A stretch of 64,000 nt of DNA from Musa acuminata AAA Group. Taxonomy: Eukaryota > Streptophyta > Magnoliopsida > Zingiberales > Musaceae. A model generated the notes under the pieces. The model was not told the DNA's origin. It ran no database searches and saw nothing but the letters and a program-made list of their open reading frames with translations. Of this stretch, positions 50,652 through 64,000 are shown one piece after another (position 1 is the stretch's first letter; every line of letters starts with the position of its first letter). The stretch lies in assembly GCF_036884655.1 (NCBI RefSeq), contig NC_088339.1, positions 29,535,001 through 29,599,000 of the forward strand, given 5' to 3'. Both the position numbers and the translations under genes were made by a program.

Positions 50652-52585
50652 GTATTGAGTCTTTTCAGTCTATAAGAAGAAGAAGAAGCTACAGAGATTA
50701 ACCATATGTAGGTTATGGATAAATGCTGTGGTTTGCTGGCACTAACAAACATCAAACAAAGTGCAGCAATAGAATCACATCTTTCGAAGCATATCATCAT
50801 GATCGGTAAAGCGATGCCTACTAATATGTTGCATTACGTCTCATCTTGTTGCAGCGCAGGTAATGGTAACGGAGTAGCAGCTAGCGGGGACTGATGACAC
50901 GCCTGTGATGAGCGCATGACGTCCGAGACTGCAGCATCAACTAGAAGCTGGAAACGAGCAATGAGAGAAGGGGTGGGAATGGGAGGAAGAAAGGGGTGGT
51001 GGAATGATTACGATCGGACATGTGTCCGTCTCCGTGCGTGTGTTGGAGACGAGCATCGACCGAGAACACAGAAGAGCTGTTCGGGTTGATAGATAGGGTC
51101 AACGTGTTCATTTCTTCTATCAGTTCAGCCAGCGGACGGCAGGCACGCGAGACCCCACCATTCCCTCCTCTTTTGCCTTTTCTTCTCCTACCTCTCAGCT
51201 ACACTGTTCGTGTGATTCTCGAGATCAGCATCATTATTTCCCTACGCTATATATCAAAGAATCCCGTAGCTCTCTCATAAAAAACCTTGTAGGCTTGGCT
51301 TCTTTCTGCCAAATCTAGTGCGGGGGAAAGAAAACGAAGAAGGGGTGTTTACATCAAAGCAGTCCAACGAATGATGATGCACAGGAACACATATGTTCTT
51401 CCATACATGTGAGAATGATTGAGCCATCATGATTACAAATAGCTCAAGTCAGATTCAGAAAATTGACTCGATCAACATTTAATCACCTTTGTTTGACATC
51501 ACCGAACCATAATGTTTCTGCATAAATGCTCAAGCTACGACTTGTATATCGTGCGAGATGGTTCTAAGATGAATGAATGAAGGGGAAGGAAGCCTGGAAG
51601 GAAAACCTAATGGTGCTATGGCTCTTAATTCTACTAGTGATACTTCATCTAGGAAAACTCAATGACCATGAAATCTCAACTTGTAACTCTTTAACACGAG
51701 CTGATCGAGGAGTCATTACCACCCTTATGTCTCTACAACTCGTGGCCATGGGATGGGGGCACATAACATACTTTGTCCTTTTCGGATGGTAACTCTTTGC
51801 GACCTCCAGGTTTCTTCAGGTTCGACTCCCCAGTAAGAACTTTGGAGCTGCCAAAAGTGTGTGATTGGAACCCTCACAACTCACCAAAAGAAGGAAGAAG
51901 AAAGCGTGGGAGGCCACATGTTGGAGAGGAATATTGGTGAGAGGATGAAGACAAGCGAGAGGAGTGCTGCTTCCAGGAAAGAGTTCAAAGGAAAAAAGCG
52001 TATGTGGGAAAAGTGGGCTTTGGAGAGGACAAAGATATTGAGCATGGTAGGGCATTTAATTAGGAACCATTCTCTCACAATTAACCTGTGCAGTCTAAAA
52101 CCCATCCCTAGCACAGGATTTAAGGACGTTGTTTATGCACCCAAGAGAATGTTAGAAAGCACAAAAGAATTGCATACACAAATTTCATGATGCGGGTGAG
52201 GATTAATGCATGACACAAAGTGGAACACAACATAACACCTCCCAAGTCCCCCAACTGAGCCATCTTCTTCATCCCCACCTTATGATAAAGCAAAAGAAAG
52301 GGGGAAAGAAAAGGAGAGGAGGATCAAAAAAGTGAGCAAAATTACTGAAGAAGGGAAAGGAAGAGAAATAATAAACAGGTCACCTTCTTACTCCACGTAC
52401 TGAGATTCCTCCTCTACAGAGGCCTTTGCTTTCTTCTCCAAACCTAATCCATAGGAACAAAAGAAGCATAGCTTCCAAAGGTTGACTTGGAGTTGTAAGG
52501 AAAGGTTGTAGAAGGAGCGAGGAATCTGACAAAATAAGTGAGCCCAAAGAGTTCAAGCATCTGTGGAAGATTGCTTCAGAGCCAG

Positions 52586-54738
<2,153 letters not shown>

Positions 54739-57408
54739 TGGACGCCATGCTTGCTTGAAGGTTCTGCAGTTGACGTGCATATCATCATTAGCAGTCACTC
54801 TGTTGGGAACTGAAGGCTGATTGCTCATGATAGTATGCAGATGTGTGGAGAACCAGCAAAGCATCACATATAATAACGAGAAACTCCTCTTTGGGAGTTC
54901 CCATCCTTTGTTTAACCTCTATAAACTATGTTTGAGATTGATCATTGGTAAGTGTTTTGAACGCCATCCGGATGCAACTATATATTAGGGTTTAGATGGT
55001 CATCTCTCCCAGAGAATTGCCTGAAAGCTTGAGTGTTCTCATGCTTGGAACTGCCCAAGTTTTAACATGGACGAGGTATTGCATTGATGCAGAAGACCAT
55101 AGTATTTATTATTTATGCCCTTTCTTTATACAGTTCTTCCTCTTTCTGTTTGCAGGTATTCAAATCGATTCAAAACTGATTAATCCGATTAAGTTAATTA
55201 ATTTATAATTTAAATTTCTTAAAAATATATAATTTTTAAAGAAATCAATTCGATTTGATAAAGAGATGATTAGTCCAATTAGATCAGCACTATGAAATTT
55301 GTTCTATGTCATTTGTAAAATTATAGCATTAAAATTAGGTTAAATTGAACCTTTGCATCGATTTGATTAACCGATTTGAGCTAGTTAAAGACTTTGAGAT
55401 AGTAAACTAGGTCATCGGATCGGTTCAGTTTAGTCCGAACCGATTAATTAAACTAAATTAGAGTATTCTCGGATCAAAACCATTTATGACTTCATAATCG
55501 AACTAACAATGAATCGATCAGGTTTGAACTAGTTCTCAACAAGTATAGTTTGAATTTATTGTATTTTTTCCCCTTTAAACATCCTTAGTTCTTGATTTTC
55601 TCAATCCATTTTATATTCCTAGCATTGTTCTTCAACTAAATTTTGTAATTTCTTAAGAGGTAAAATGAATATAAAAGATGAGAAAAGTCTGAGAAAATAA
55701 AATTAACTAGCAGAAAAAAGAAGAAGGAAAAACCATGAAACAAAGGACTACTGACAGTGTCTTAATCAGTCACTGATCCTATAAATTTGAATCCTTTTAG
55801 AGCACTTCAAAACATCTGCACATTCCTTTTCTAAGTTTGTCCGAGCTTTAAACCTTTGTGTAAGCCTTTCTATTGTTCCAGCACAAGATACTTGCAGGTG
55901 CCAATGTCTACAAGATCTATGTAAGTCTATCATACATAGCTCTGTAGACTAAGGAAATCCACCAATGCAGGTGATATATATGGTTGTAGCTGTTTTGGAT
56001 AAGACTACAATTGTCCTTTCTTTCTCTGAAACCTTAGACAGAGAACAACAAATCATCATCATTTTTTCTGCTCTGATGTCTCAGTTCCAACAGCATGTTG
56101 ACATAGTTCATTTGGTAGACTTACATATGGAATTAATTTAAACTACCAAACATGTAATACCTGTTCTTATAATTGTTTTCCTTTTTCTTTTCACCTTGTA
56201 GTATGTCATCAAAATGATACTTGTAAAGTTAGTTGTCTAGTGCACATTGGTTAAAGTCAACCTAAAGCTTACTATTTGGGCAGTACAAAGTGCATTATTT
56301 AGTGGTAACTATCAACTGATTTGTCTTGAAATGGGCAATAAATCTTATTTAGTGATCTATCTAAGAAGTAAAAGAATATGACGGTAGGTTAGATGGCTCT
56401 TTCAACTGTGTGTGGCAATCCATCATGCCGCTTTCAAATGGGGAATCTTTGACATCACCTATTTCTTAATTATGGCTCCACCAAATAATTGCTGATGGTG
56501 TATACATGTTGAATCATTGGCTCCAATTACCTCAACTTTTGATGGTCTTGCATCCTACCTGAGAACAAGATCATTCTTTGGATCTAATTGGAGACTTAAT
56601 GGTGCCACCACAAGTTTGATGTTGATATATATAACTTTGGTTAAAGATGCAGTGCTGAAGGATAGTTCATATTGCTGCATACATTGATTCTCTACATTCC
56701 ACATCTTCTGTTTATTGCCATGTACATTAGACAGCAATTTTGATTTCTGTTGTCATCAGTCACTCATGATGAACTTTTCTGTGCAAGTCCAGTTTGCCTA
56801 ACTCAGATCAGACAACCCTTGATTGCATCACAAGAACAATATACTAGCTGCAGATAGACAAAAGATGGTTGATGCCACTGTCAACTCCACATCATATAGT
56901 TTGGTTCTTGTTTCAGCAAGATTATCCACTTGATACCTAACACTTTATCATCCATTATGAATCCCATATAATATGGTTGAGAATCAAGAAATCACTATCA
57001 GTGCTGACCCATTTCTGATAACCTTCATCATCTTCATGGAAGACCAAATTGCATCTGCAGCAAGATTGTTTGCGATGAATGTGAACCTCCAGAATTCTCA
57101 GACTGGAATTTACTCATAGGAAATATGATGACAACAAAGACAAAATGGTGAATTCAATAACATGCAAAAATATCATTACAAATTAGGTTACCGCGGAAAA
57201 GACGATCACAAACTACATATTGTTGCTTAAGATAAAACCGAGACCTGCTGCATAGAGTCCGACTAAGAGGACTTTCGAAAACATGGTACAAAGTGTATTT
57301 TCCGAGAGATTTATTGAATGCACAGTCACTGAGGTTCTTCTGCCCATAGGGTGATGGAAAAAGATTCCACTGATTGCCAACAAACTATCTCCATGTTCAC
57401 TTTTGATA
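54739..57408. other. Gene-poor region between convergent bHLH and TauE/SafE genes
   Basis: Contains both 3' UTRs. The stretch 55160-55520 is a degenerate AT-rich repeat with recurring words of the GATTAATCCGATTAAG and CCGATTAATTAAAC kind. No gene is supported. Confidence 0.5.
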
Positions 57409-60245
57409 CTACACCTCATATTTGCAGAGATTCTCGAATCCCATGTAGCCGTGGTGCTGGATCTTTTGAACCATGTTCGAAATGCCAACTCCACCTGTTG
57501 AGGATCGGAGCACAAAGTTTCAGCATAAAGAGAACAACAAAGAGTGCAGAGACTATGATCCCTCAGCTCTGATATCGGAAAATGAAGTAGATGAACAAGG
57601 GAGATTTCTCCTTACCCAGAGAGACAGCACTGACAAAGATTGTGAAAGCAAGAATGAAGATGATGAGAGAAGCTCTTCCCAGTATATCAATCAGCTTCTT
57701 GACCACATACTGGCCTACGAAGGCAGCAACTAATGCCACAGCAATAAAATACAGTGCTGCCAATAATCGAAAGTACAATTAGGGCCAGACTAGTGCAATT
57801 TTTGTGTGTTGTATGCTGAACTCAAGCTTAGTAACTCGGTGCAAATGAGAAGTGAGCAACAGTACCATATGGGATGGGGAATCGCTTCAAAAGGTAATAC
57901 TCCACCACGGACATGGATGAAGAGAATGTCATCGCGAAAGTTGCAGTGGCACTCGAGACCTGCAGAAAGACTTCGAAATTGAGATGTGCTTGAACGAGAT
58001 GTAAGCATGTTGATCCAGAAATGATGAGTATCACATTATCCAATGTCGACAGAATTATGCATTCCTTAAATGTATATTTCAACCAATGTCATAATCTTCA
58101 ATCGCAAATCTAATTAGACATATGTTATGACATCAACATCAGAGCCGCCATGCATATTCTATACGCTCTACACTACCTAAATTTTTCAATCTGATTCATA
58201 CACTCCCATAGAACAAGAATTATATTGATCGGATCATAATTATCAAATGGAATCTTCAGAAAAATTTTCTCCTACAGGTTATCATCGGTGCAATAAAGAG
58301 CAGCTAGAAATTGCGATTAGCAATGTCGGAAATCACAAAGAGAACAGAGAAAGAACAGGCGATGCGCGAACCTGGGGAGGAACGCCAAGCTCCAAGAAAA
58401 CAGGGCCCAAAATGAAACCTCCACCGAGGCCAAGCAATCCACCAACAACACCAGCAAGGACACCAATTGAGCAGTAGAAAACGAGCTGAAGAACTGTGAA
58501 ATTTGTTCCTTCGTCTCCCTTTGATGAGATTACTCTCTTTCCTCTGTACAAGCTAACTGCTTCATATCCTGACACTCCCAGTGATACCGGGATCTGAAAA
58601 GTTTTTGGCATTATAGATGTAACTATAGAATTCAGCCACAGGCCACCGAACGAAGTAATAGTAGTTATAGAACCAAAGCATGGGACTACACCTGAAGAAA
58701 GTTCAGAATCCAATACCACGTAGTACAGGTCGATGTGTAGTTTTGCTGAAGAGAGAGGAACAAAGATGCATCAGTCATCGATCACAACATAACATCGTGG
58801 AATTGATTATGAGCCTCACAACAGAATTGCTCACCTTCAGAACCTGCAGGATGAGGAAAGACACCCACACGAAGCAAAGAAGGCCAAGCTCCTTCCAGTA
58901 GACATTCTCCAAGACCGGGACCTGCAATGTTTGTTTCGATTATGTTTGTTTCTTGTTGTATATGGTGCCACTGGAAATGGTGCTGCCTATGTACCTCTCG
59001 TCGTAGGGCTGCCTTCTCCTTTGTACTCGTACTCCCAGGGCCAGAAGGAAGAGCGCTGTATTCTACTTCTTCCCTTCCTGCTTGAAATAGACGGGCAGGC
59101 AATTAGTCGTGATGATTTGTTGCCTCTGCCTATGTGGAGTTACAGGAAAATCGATCTGCTTACCATTCGATTCTTTGAGCATCGCCGCCTCCTACGATTC
59201 AGAAAACATAGATTAGTTAGGATGCAATCGAAGCAGCAACAATGAACGATTGTTTAATGAGCTAACTGGCACCTTCTTCATTATGGTCTCCTTCTTCCAT
59301 GTCTCAACACCCTTCAAGAACGCCTTGGTTGACGTACCTATCAACAGCGCCAGAAACCCTTAAGTGCCTAAACCCAACACACACTCCTGCAACGAGCGGA
59401 GTCGCATGGCGAAGCAACGACTGAGTTACCTATGAAGAGGATGATGAGAAGAATGGTGACCATCCAATCGGCGAAGACGACGTTGAAGATGACTCCGATG
59501 CTGATCCCCAGCATGAGCATTGGCTGGAAAAGCAAAGCCAGATCGTAGTCGATGATGGGCATGTCCAGGGTCGGATGCCTCATCTTCATGTTGTACCAAA
59601 CCGTGGATCCTGCCGCACCCATGATCATACCTGTAGAAAATTTTCAGAGATCAATCAGAGGAACAGGAAGCAGAAATTACCAGCAAAAACATGTTTTTTC
59701 CTCTTTCGATAAGCTTCCATAGAAGTTTCAGCGAGGTGTATATGCTCGAATTTGGCTTCATGATCTCAATCGGTGCCTGGTCTTACATTTGGATATAGCA
59801 GTGGAGGACTTGGCGTCGAAACCAATGATCAGCGTCAGCATGGGAACATAAATCCCACCCCCGCCGACACCACCGACGCTCCCGAAAGCTGACCCCAAGA
59901 ACCCGATGATGGATCCGACGACGATTTCCCACCCAAATTTCATGTCCTTTAGAGGAGTAACAAACATTTTAAGCGACTTAATAGCGATGAAACAGAGAGG
60001 CCACAACAAGAAGAAGGCGTAAACATCTTTACCGGCCAAACGTGTTGGTAGGAGGATCCATCCGACTGCCACAGGAAATCCACCACCTTCAGCAGGTAAT
60101 CGGACAGCCCGACCTCCTCCGCTTCAACAGCTTCAGCTGCCACCGCCTCAGGCCTCAGTCCACGGTCCGCCGCCACCGCCGCGGCCGCAGCTACCGCGAC
60201 CAGCACCGCCGACCACAGCCGTCCGCTTCGCCACTTGGGCTCCAT
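57409..60245 (-). CDS. TauE/SafE (sulfite exporter-like) membrane protein
   Basis: Seen: 12 exons in phase are 60245-60033, 59946-59787, 59630-59430, 59337-59273, 59191-59164, 59080-58995, 58921-58835, 58745-58692, 58593-58372, 57959-57866, 57756-57616 and 57494-57409 (TAG), giving 478 aa. An Ala/Val-rich signal peptide spans about residues 11-27. Two pseudo-symmetric halves each carry Gly-rich turns: [17 protein letters not shown] (about 91-107) and [13 protein letters not shown] (350-362). Between them are LRHP-like [18 protein letters not shown] and a hydrophilic loop ([20 protein letters not shown]). Many segments are hydrophobic, for about nine to ten membrane spans. Known: bacterial TauE/SafE exports sulfite or sulfoacetate; plant homologues are integral membrane proteins of mostly unknown substrate. 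Length and exon layout look intact. Inference: secretory-pathway or plasma membrane transporter. Substrate is not predictable from sequence. Confidence 0.93.
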
Positions 60246-61179
60246 GCTCCCTCTCTATCAAGAACTCCGGAGATCAAATCCCCAACCACGTCTCGCCCAA
60301 CTCTGCCCGTTCCCGTCAACCGGAGCCGGAGAAGGGAGATTCCGGATTCTGTGCAGAATGTGGCTCCGAATCCGATAAAGGCCTCGACTGGCGAGGAGGC
60401 AGCGCTGCTTTTATGACTCTACGGTACGTAAATGCCCCTAGCAACGGCAGTATTTACGGGCACGTAAAACAGTGGCCAAAATTGCATTAACATCATCATT
60501 TTCTTTTTGTTACTTAACCTTGGATGCTTCGTTTACCAGTAAAAATAATTAAGCCTTGGATCTTGATTTAAGAACCGTATATTATGATGTGCATGTCAAG
60601 ATCGTGATCACGTACCGAGGTGATACAGTCAGTATACAATGATAGCTGACGAAGCTTCACGGAGATGGACCGATTTAGATTCACTTGTTGGATTATCTTC
60701 TCCTAAAGAAAAAAGATAAGATCCTTATCAGCAAAATAAACTATATTAAGAGAAGCCACCGATCGCGATACATATTATATATGACAGTGCTAATTTGGCT
60801 TTCGCAAACCATGTTCAAAACATTTGACCCACTGACGCTGAATCGACATAGTGAAGTAAGGAGATCCCCAGGATTGGTGGTACAATAATTGGTAGCGTTG
60901 TGGTGCGTCTACAGTAATTGTGGAGAACGCGGAGGACTTGCACGTAATTTTGGGGTGAAGAGTGGGGGCAGTATAGGGATGATAGAAATTCTTTGATTGG
61001 TTGCCTCGCGTGGGAGGCGGGTTGGGCCTACAAGGCTCCCAATGATTGCGATCACGTGCCATGCGCGTGGGCAGCGACCGAGCCACGTGAAGCGATAAGC
61101 GTCGACGGATATCCACCGCGCGTGTCTGCTGTCGCAGCCGAGGCAGCGGTCGGGGGGGATGTCGCATGTGGTTCGACGA

Positions 61180-61190
61180 GTGGGGCCCAC
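61180..61190. promoter_or_regulatory. GTGGGGCCCAC palindrome, TCP/site II-like
   Basis: An 11-base palindrome with a central G matches the GGNCCCAC core bound by TCP factors, about 935 bp upstream of the TauE/SafE start. TTGGGCC occurs nearby at 61022-61028. Function is inferred only from motif resemblance. Confidence 0.3.
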
Positions 61191-61787
61191 GAGAGACCCT
61201 ATCATTGGGGCTGGAATCCTGAAACTGGTCGGGGCAGGACAGGCGATCGCGGACCTCATCATTGGTTCCGGAAGCTGATGGCTTTTGAGGCTGCAGCTTT
61301 CTTCGCCATCTCTTGTCACCTCTGCGACGGAGCAATGTTGAATGGTTGTTCTATCGAAGATAGCTCACACCACATGATGCTACCATTGGTTTCGATCGTG
61401 GCTGGCTCCTCAAAGCTACTTGTCTTAAGAATAACCCCTAATTAATGCATTTTCATGAAAAGATGAGATGAGTGATTAATTTTGTGACTCAAACTTTGAC
61501 CATCATCTGATTGCGTGTATTATTTGGTGTGTTCAGTAGAGATTGATAGGAGAAGGCAAGTACCTCAACGTCCAATGACATCCTGCCACAGGTCTTGGAA
61601 GGAGAATCGAGCAAAAAATAAAAGGTCAGAGTGGCTTCTCCACATCTTCATATTCTTTCTCATCCATCTGATTGGGATTGTCTCATTTTCTTTTTAATAT
61701 TTCATCTGTTCAAAGGTGGAATTGAAGAAAGTTATATGTAGAGAGACAAAAAATATTCTTTTCCTTTTTTCAGAGAAGAGTTAATAG

Positions 61788-61810
61788 TATATATATATAT
61801 ATATATATAT
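61788..61810. repeat. (TA)n microsatellite
   Basis: About 11 TA units followed by GTATACGTATA. Confidence 0.95.
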
Positions 61811-63960
61811 GTATACGTATATTTGTCTCAAAAGAATCACTTTTATGGGATTTAGAGTCACAATAAATAGGTAACCAATAATTCTAGCTAATTATATAAG
61901 CATTCAAAGTTGGTATCTGAATTCATCACAGATCAAATTGAGAAGTAATTATACATATCCATTATAATTTTGATAGGCAGAAAAAGATCGATGTCATAGT
62001 TAGAGAAGCCTAAAACAAGTTAAACTCGTTCATCTCCAATGCTCACAAAAGAAGGACACCTTTTGCAAGCGTTGCAATCACCAATCTCATCATTAAAAGA
62101 GCAGTATAATTCGGTAAAGCAATATGAAAGGGAGAACCCACCCCCCCTTTTCCAAGTCCATGCATGTCGAACATGGATTCAATGGGAGTGCAATCAATCG
62201 AGTCCCACCAAACTAATGCATGTGCAAACCCATCTGTCTAACTTTTATCTTCCCCACACTTTTACTTTCTACGACTCTATGACGAGGGAAGAACAGATGA
62301 TGTTAGATTCATATCAATTTGGGACACGAATGCCCTCTGATTGCAAATATCATCCATACATATATATATATATATTCTCGAGGCTATTTTATGTGGGTGG
62401 TGAGAGATGGGATCCGAATGGTCTACATTTCTTAAGAGCCACGCAATTGGAGTGCACATCCAAGCTCGATAGGAACATGAGGGTTGACGAAGACCACCGC
62501 AATGGGTGCTGACGGCCATGAGAGGTGATAAGAGCTTATCAAAATGGTTGTTGTGGACTCTTTATGCCCATACTTCGTTTCTTTCTTCCCATCTCCACAA
62601 CCTCCCATCTTTGGAAGAAGATTCACGACGCCTAAAGGGACGCGACCCGAAAGAGATTCACATGCAACATTTAAGCTCATCACTATCAAAATGCATCAAT
62701 TATATATATATATATATAAATAATTGATGAAGTCAAGTTGCAAAATTAGTAGCAAAAGAGAACATTTTTCGACCGTCAATAATATAAAAAAAGCAAAAAA
62801 AAAAAAAAAAAGGTATTAATAAAAAGAACTGAATAGCCTTCCCATTTGATCATACGAGATATGATCTTAATTTACATTCTTAATAGCAACTTTCTATGTT
62901 CATAGAGCATATACCAAGGATTCTTGGGACAACAGAATCCAGACATGTCTGTAGAGGCTGCATTCATTGTAGGGTCACAGAAAACCACAAATCTAAGCCC
63001 ACCTCTTTCTATTCTGGAATCATTTCCATCGCATAAACTATTCATCAGTAGGAGAACCAGTAATTGGATGTTGCCAACATGTCATGCTCATCTTGTGCTA
63101 TGGTTCAATTTGTGAGCCCTTTCACATTCATTCATGCTTGTTGGAGAGATCTCTGCATCACAATAGATACCACAACCATTTCTTTCTTTTCTCTCTTTTT
63201 TGGTACCACCAAAACTAATAGTTTGATTCTTCTGATCCGAGAAAAGCTTACAGTGTGCCAGAAAACCCTCATACAACAATTTCATGGTGTCTATAATCGA
63301 GTGTAAAAAGCAGATTGGTTTTGTATAAGTATACTTGCCACATACTTGGATTTGGCCCCAAATTATTTTCCAAGGTTCTATCTGGTGCTCAACTCACCCT
63401 TGCAAGTAGCTAAATTGATCGAGTGGATTCGCAACAAATTTGACACCATCACAGGAATGAGGGGGGGAAGGAGATGAAGATGATGGCCAATAATTCACCA
63501 AATTGACAATTGAGAATAATTGTCATTGCACACAAGAATGACCACATAAATCAGAGGTAGGCCCACAAACTCAGTCTTGTCATGTTTCTGGATTTTTCTT
63601 TCTTTTTTTCTTTTCAGTGACTCTGATGGATTTTTTAGGTGATGTGGACATTGTCCCTTCATGGGTTGGTAGTATGGTTCTTGAATTTTTAGTTGAATCA
63701 AGAACATGATTTGAGGCGGATTTAATGTATTTACATTTGTGTATACATACATATATATAGATCCTACTGATTACAAATTTGCATGTGTTTTTAATGTAAT
63801 TTGTGTTGATGATCGAGATCACAAAATATAACACAAGGAGAGTAAAAGCTGAGAATGTTTATTTATTTTAATGGAAAGCATTTCATTTTAAATTTAAACT
63901 TCGGATAAGCATCTCTCACATCTTCCAAAATACAGATGACAGAAAATGAAGTAAGCATGC

Positions 63961-64000
63961 TTAAGATACAGAGTCGGAGTCTGATTCCTCCATCATGCGA
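63961..64000 (-). CDS. Possible C-terminus of a gene continuing past the window
   Basis: Read from the right edge on the minus strand, one frame gives RMMEESDSDSVS then TAA (63961-63963). The acidic Ser-Asp ending followed by AT-rich, 3'-UTR-like sequence looks like a real protein terminus, but only 12 codons are visible and the family cannot be named. Confidence 0.3.
   Translation of the reverse strand, partial: RMMEESDSDSVS

Larger units (their letters stand above)
47296..52585. other. Gene-poor region between Aux/IAA and bHLH genes
   Basis: The first few hundred bases should hold the Aux/IAA 5' UTR and promoter, and the last part the bHLH 5' UTR and promoter. In between I found no supported gene. 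The stretch 49365-49690 is a degenerate repeat with TTGGGCC/ATGGGCC words, including a near-identical 18-base word at 49403-49420 and 49433-49450. A weak hint of an F-box-like frame at 49091-48852 (minus) is not enough to call. Confidence 0.45.
60246..63960. other. Gene-poor region right of TauE/SafE
   Basis: The first kilobase should contain the TauE/SafE promoter (60246 onward, with a CT/GC-rich 5' UTR). Microsatellites lie at 61788-61810, 62699-62717 and 63748-63758, and an A-rich tract at 62793-62813. ORFs of up to 181 codons at 60790-61335 are compositional, with no family. No gene is supported. Confidence 0.45.

Noticed and set aside
51780..51840. GGTTCGACTCCCC word resembling a tRNA T-loop
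   Set aside because: No matching acceptor stem, D-arm or anticodon arm could be placed around it.
60790..61335. 181-codon minus-strand ORF upstream of TauE/SafE
   Set aside because: Composition is Arg/Pro-rich and patchy, no motif, overlapping frames are equally open; more likely promoter DNA.

Overview
The window is nuclear DNA from a flowering plant. Genes have many GT-AG introns, families are plant-specific (Aux/IAA, CCT-motif, SPEAR, CSLD), and AT-rich intergenic DNA carries CT/GA/TA microsatellites and a decayed Copia element. Very GC-rich first exons (CSLD, Aux/IAA) beside AT-rich introns point to a monocot. The GGTAC-rich degenerate repeats make me think of a commelinid such as banana, but that is inference, not a database match. 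All gene models were built by hand from translated frames and splice sites, checking that exon phases join.

Layout. 726-4626 (+): last four exons of a TPR (kinesin-light-chain-like) gene, with a GGTAC-rich repeat in an intron. 4627-9585: intergenic, microsatellites. 9586-18771 (+): a four-exon CCT-motif transcriptional regulator, 299 aa, whose 7.0-kb first intron holds a 5'-truncated reverse-oriented Copia element (about 10717-14612) nested in a GGTAC-type repeat. 19813-23153 (-): a three-exon cellulose synthase-like D gene, 1056 aa, without the N-terminal RING/zinc finger of most CSLDs. 24051-33429 (-): a 13-exon long-form tRNase Z, 1003 aa, with an organelle-type leader. 33822-35724 (+): head-to-head with it, remnants of a plastid-type glyoxalase I gene with a premature stop and missing exons. 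36578-37391 (-): a four-exon SPEAR (SPOROCYTELESS-like, EAR-motif) repressor, 170 aa. 37392-43924: long gene-poor stretch. 43925-47295 (-): a five-exon Aux/IAA repressor of the IAA8/9/27 type, 314 aa. 47296-52585: gene-poor. 52586-54738 (+): an eight-exon atypical bHLH factor of the bHLH68/112/133 group, 327 aa. 54739-57408: gene-poor. 57409-60245 (-): a 12-exon TauE/SafE membrane transporter-like gene, 478 aa. 60246-64000: gene-poor, with a possible protein C-terminus running off the right edge on the minus strand.

The genes do not form a pathway or operon; this is ordinary eukaryotic gene order. Themes are transcriptional control (CCT, SPEAR, Aux/IAA, bHLH), cell wall synthesis (CSLD), tRNA 3' processing (tRNase Z) and membrane transport (TauE/SafE). 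I found no clearly new biological system. The observations most worth a second look are the nested transposon in the CCT intron, the decayed glyoxalase I gene sharing a short divergent promoter region with tRNase Z, the finger-less CSLD, the microsatellite abutting a bHLH splice donor, and a possible second start codon in tRNase Z.
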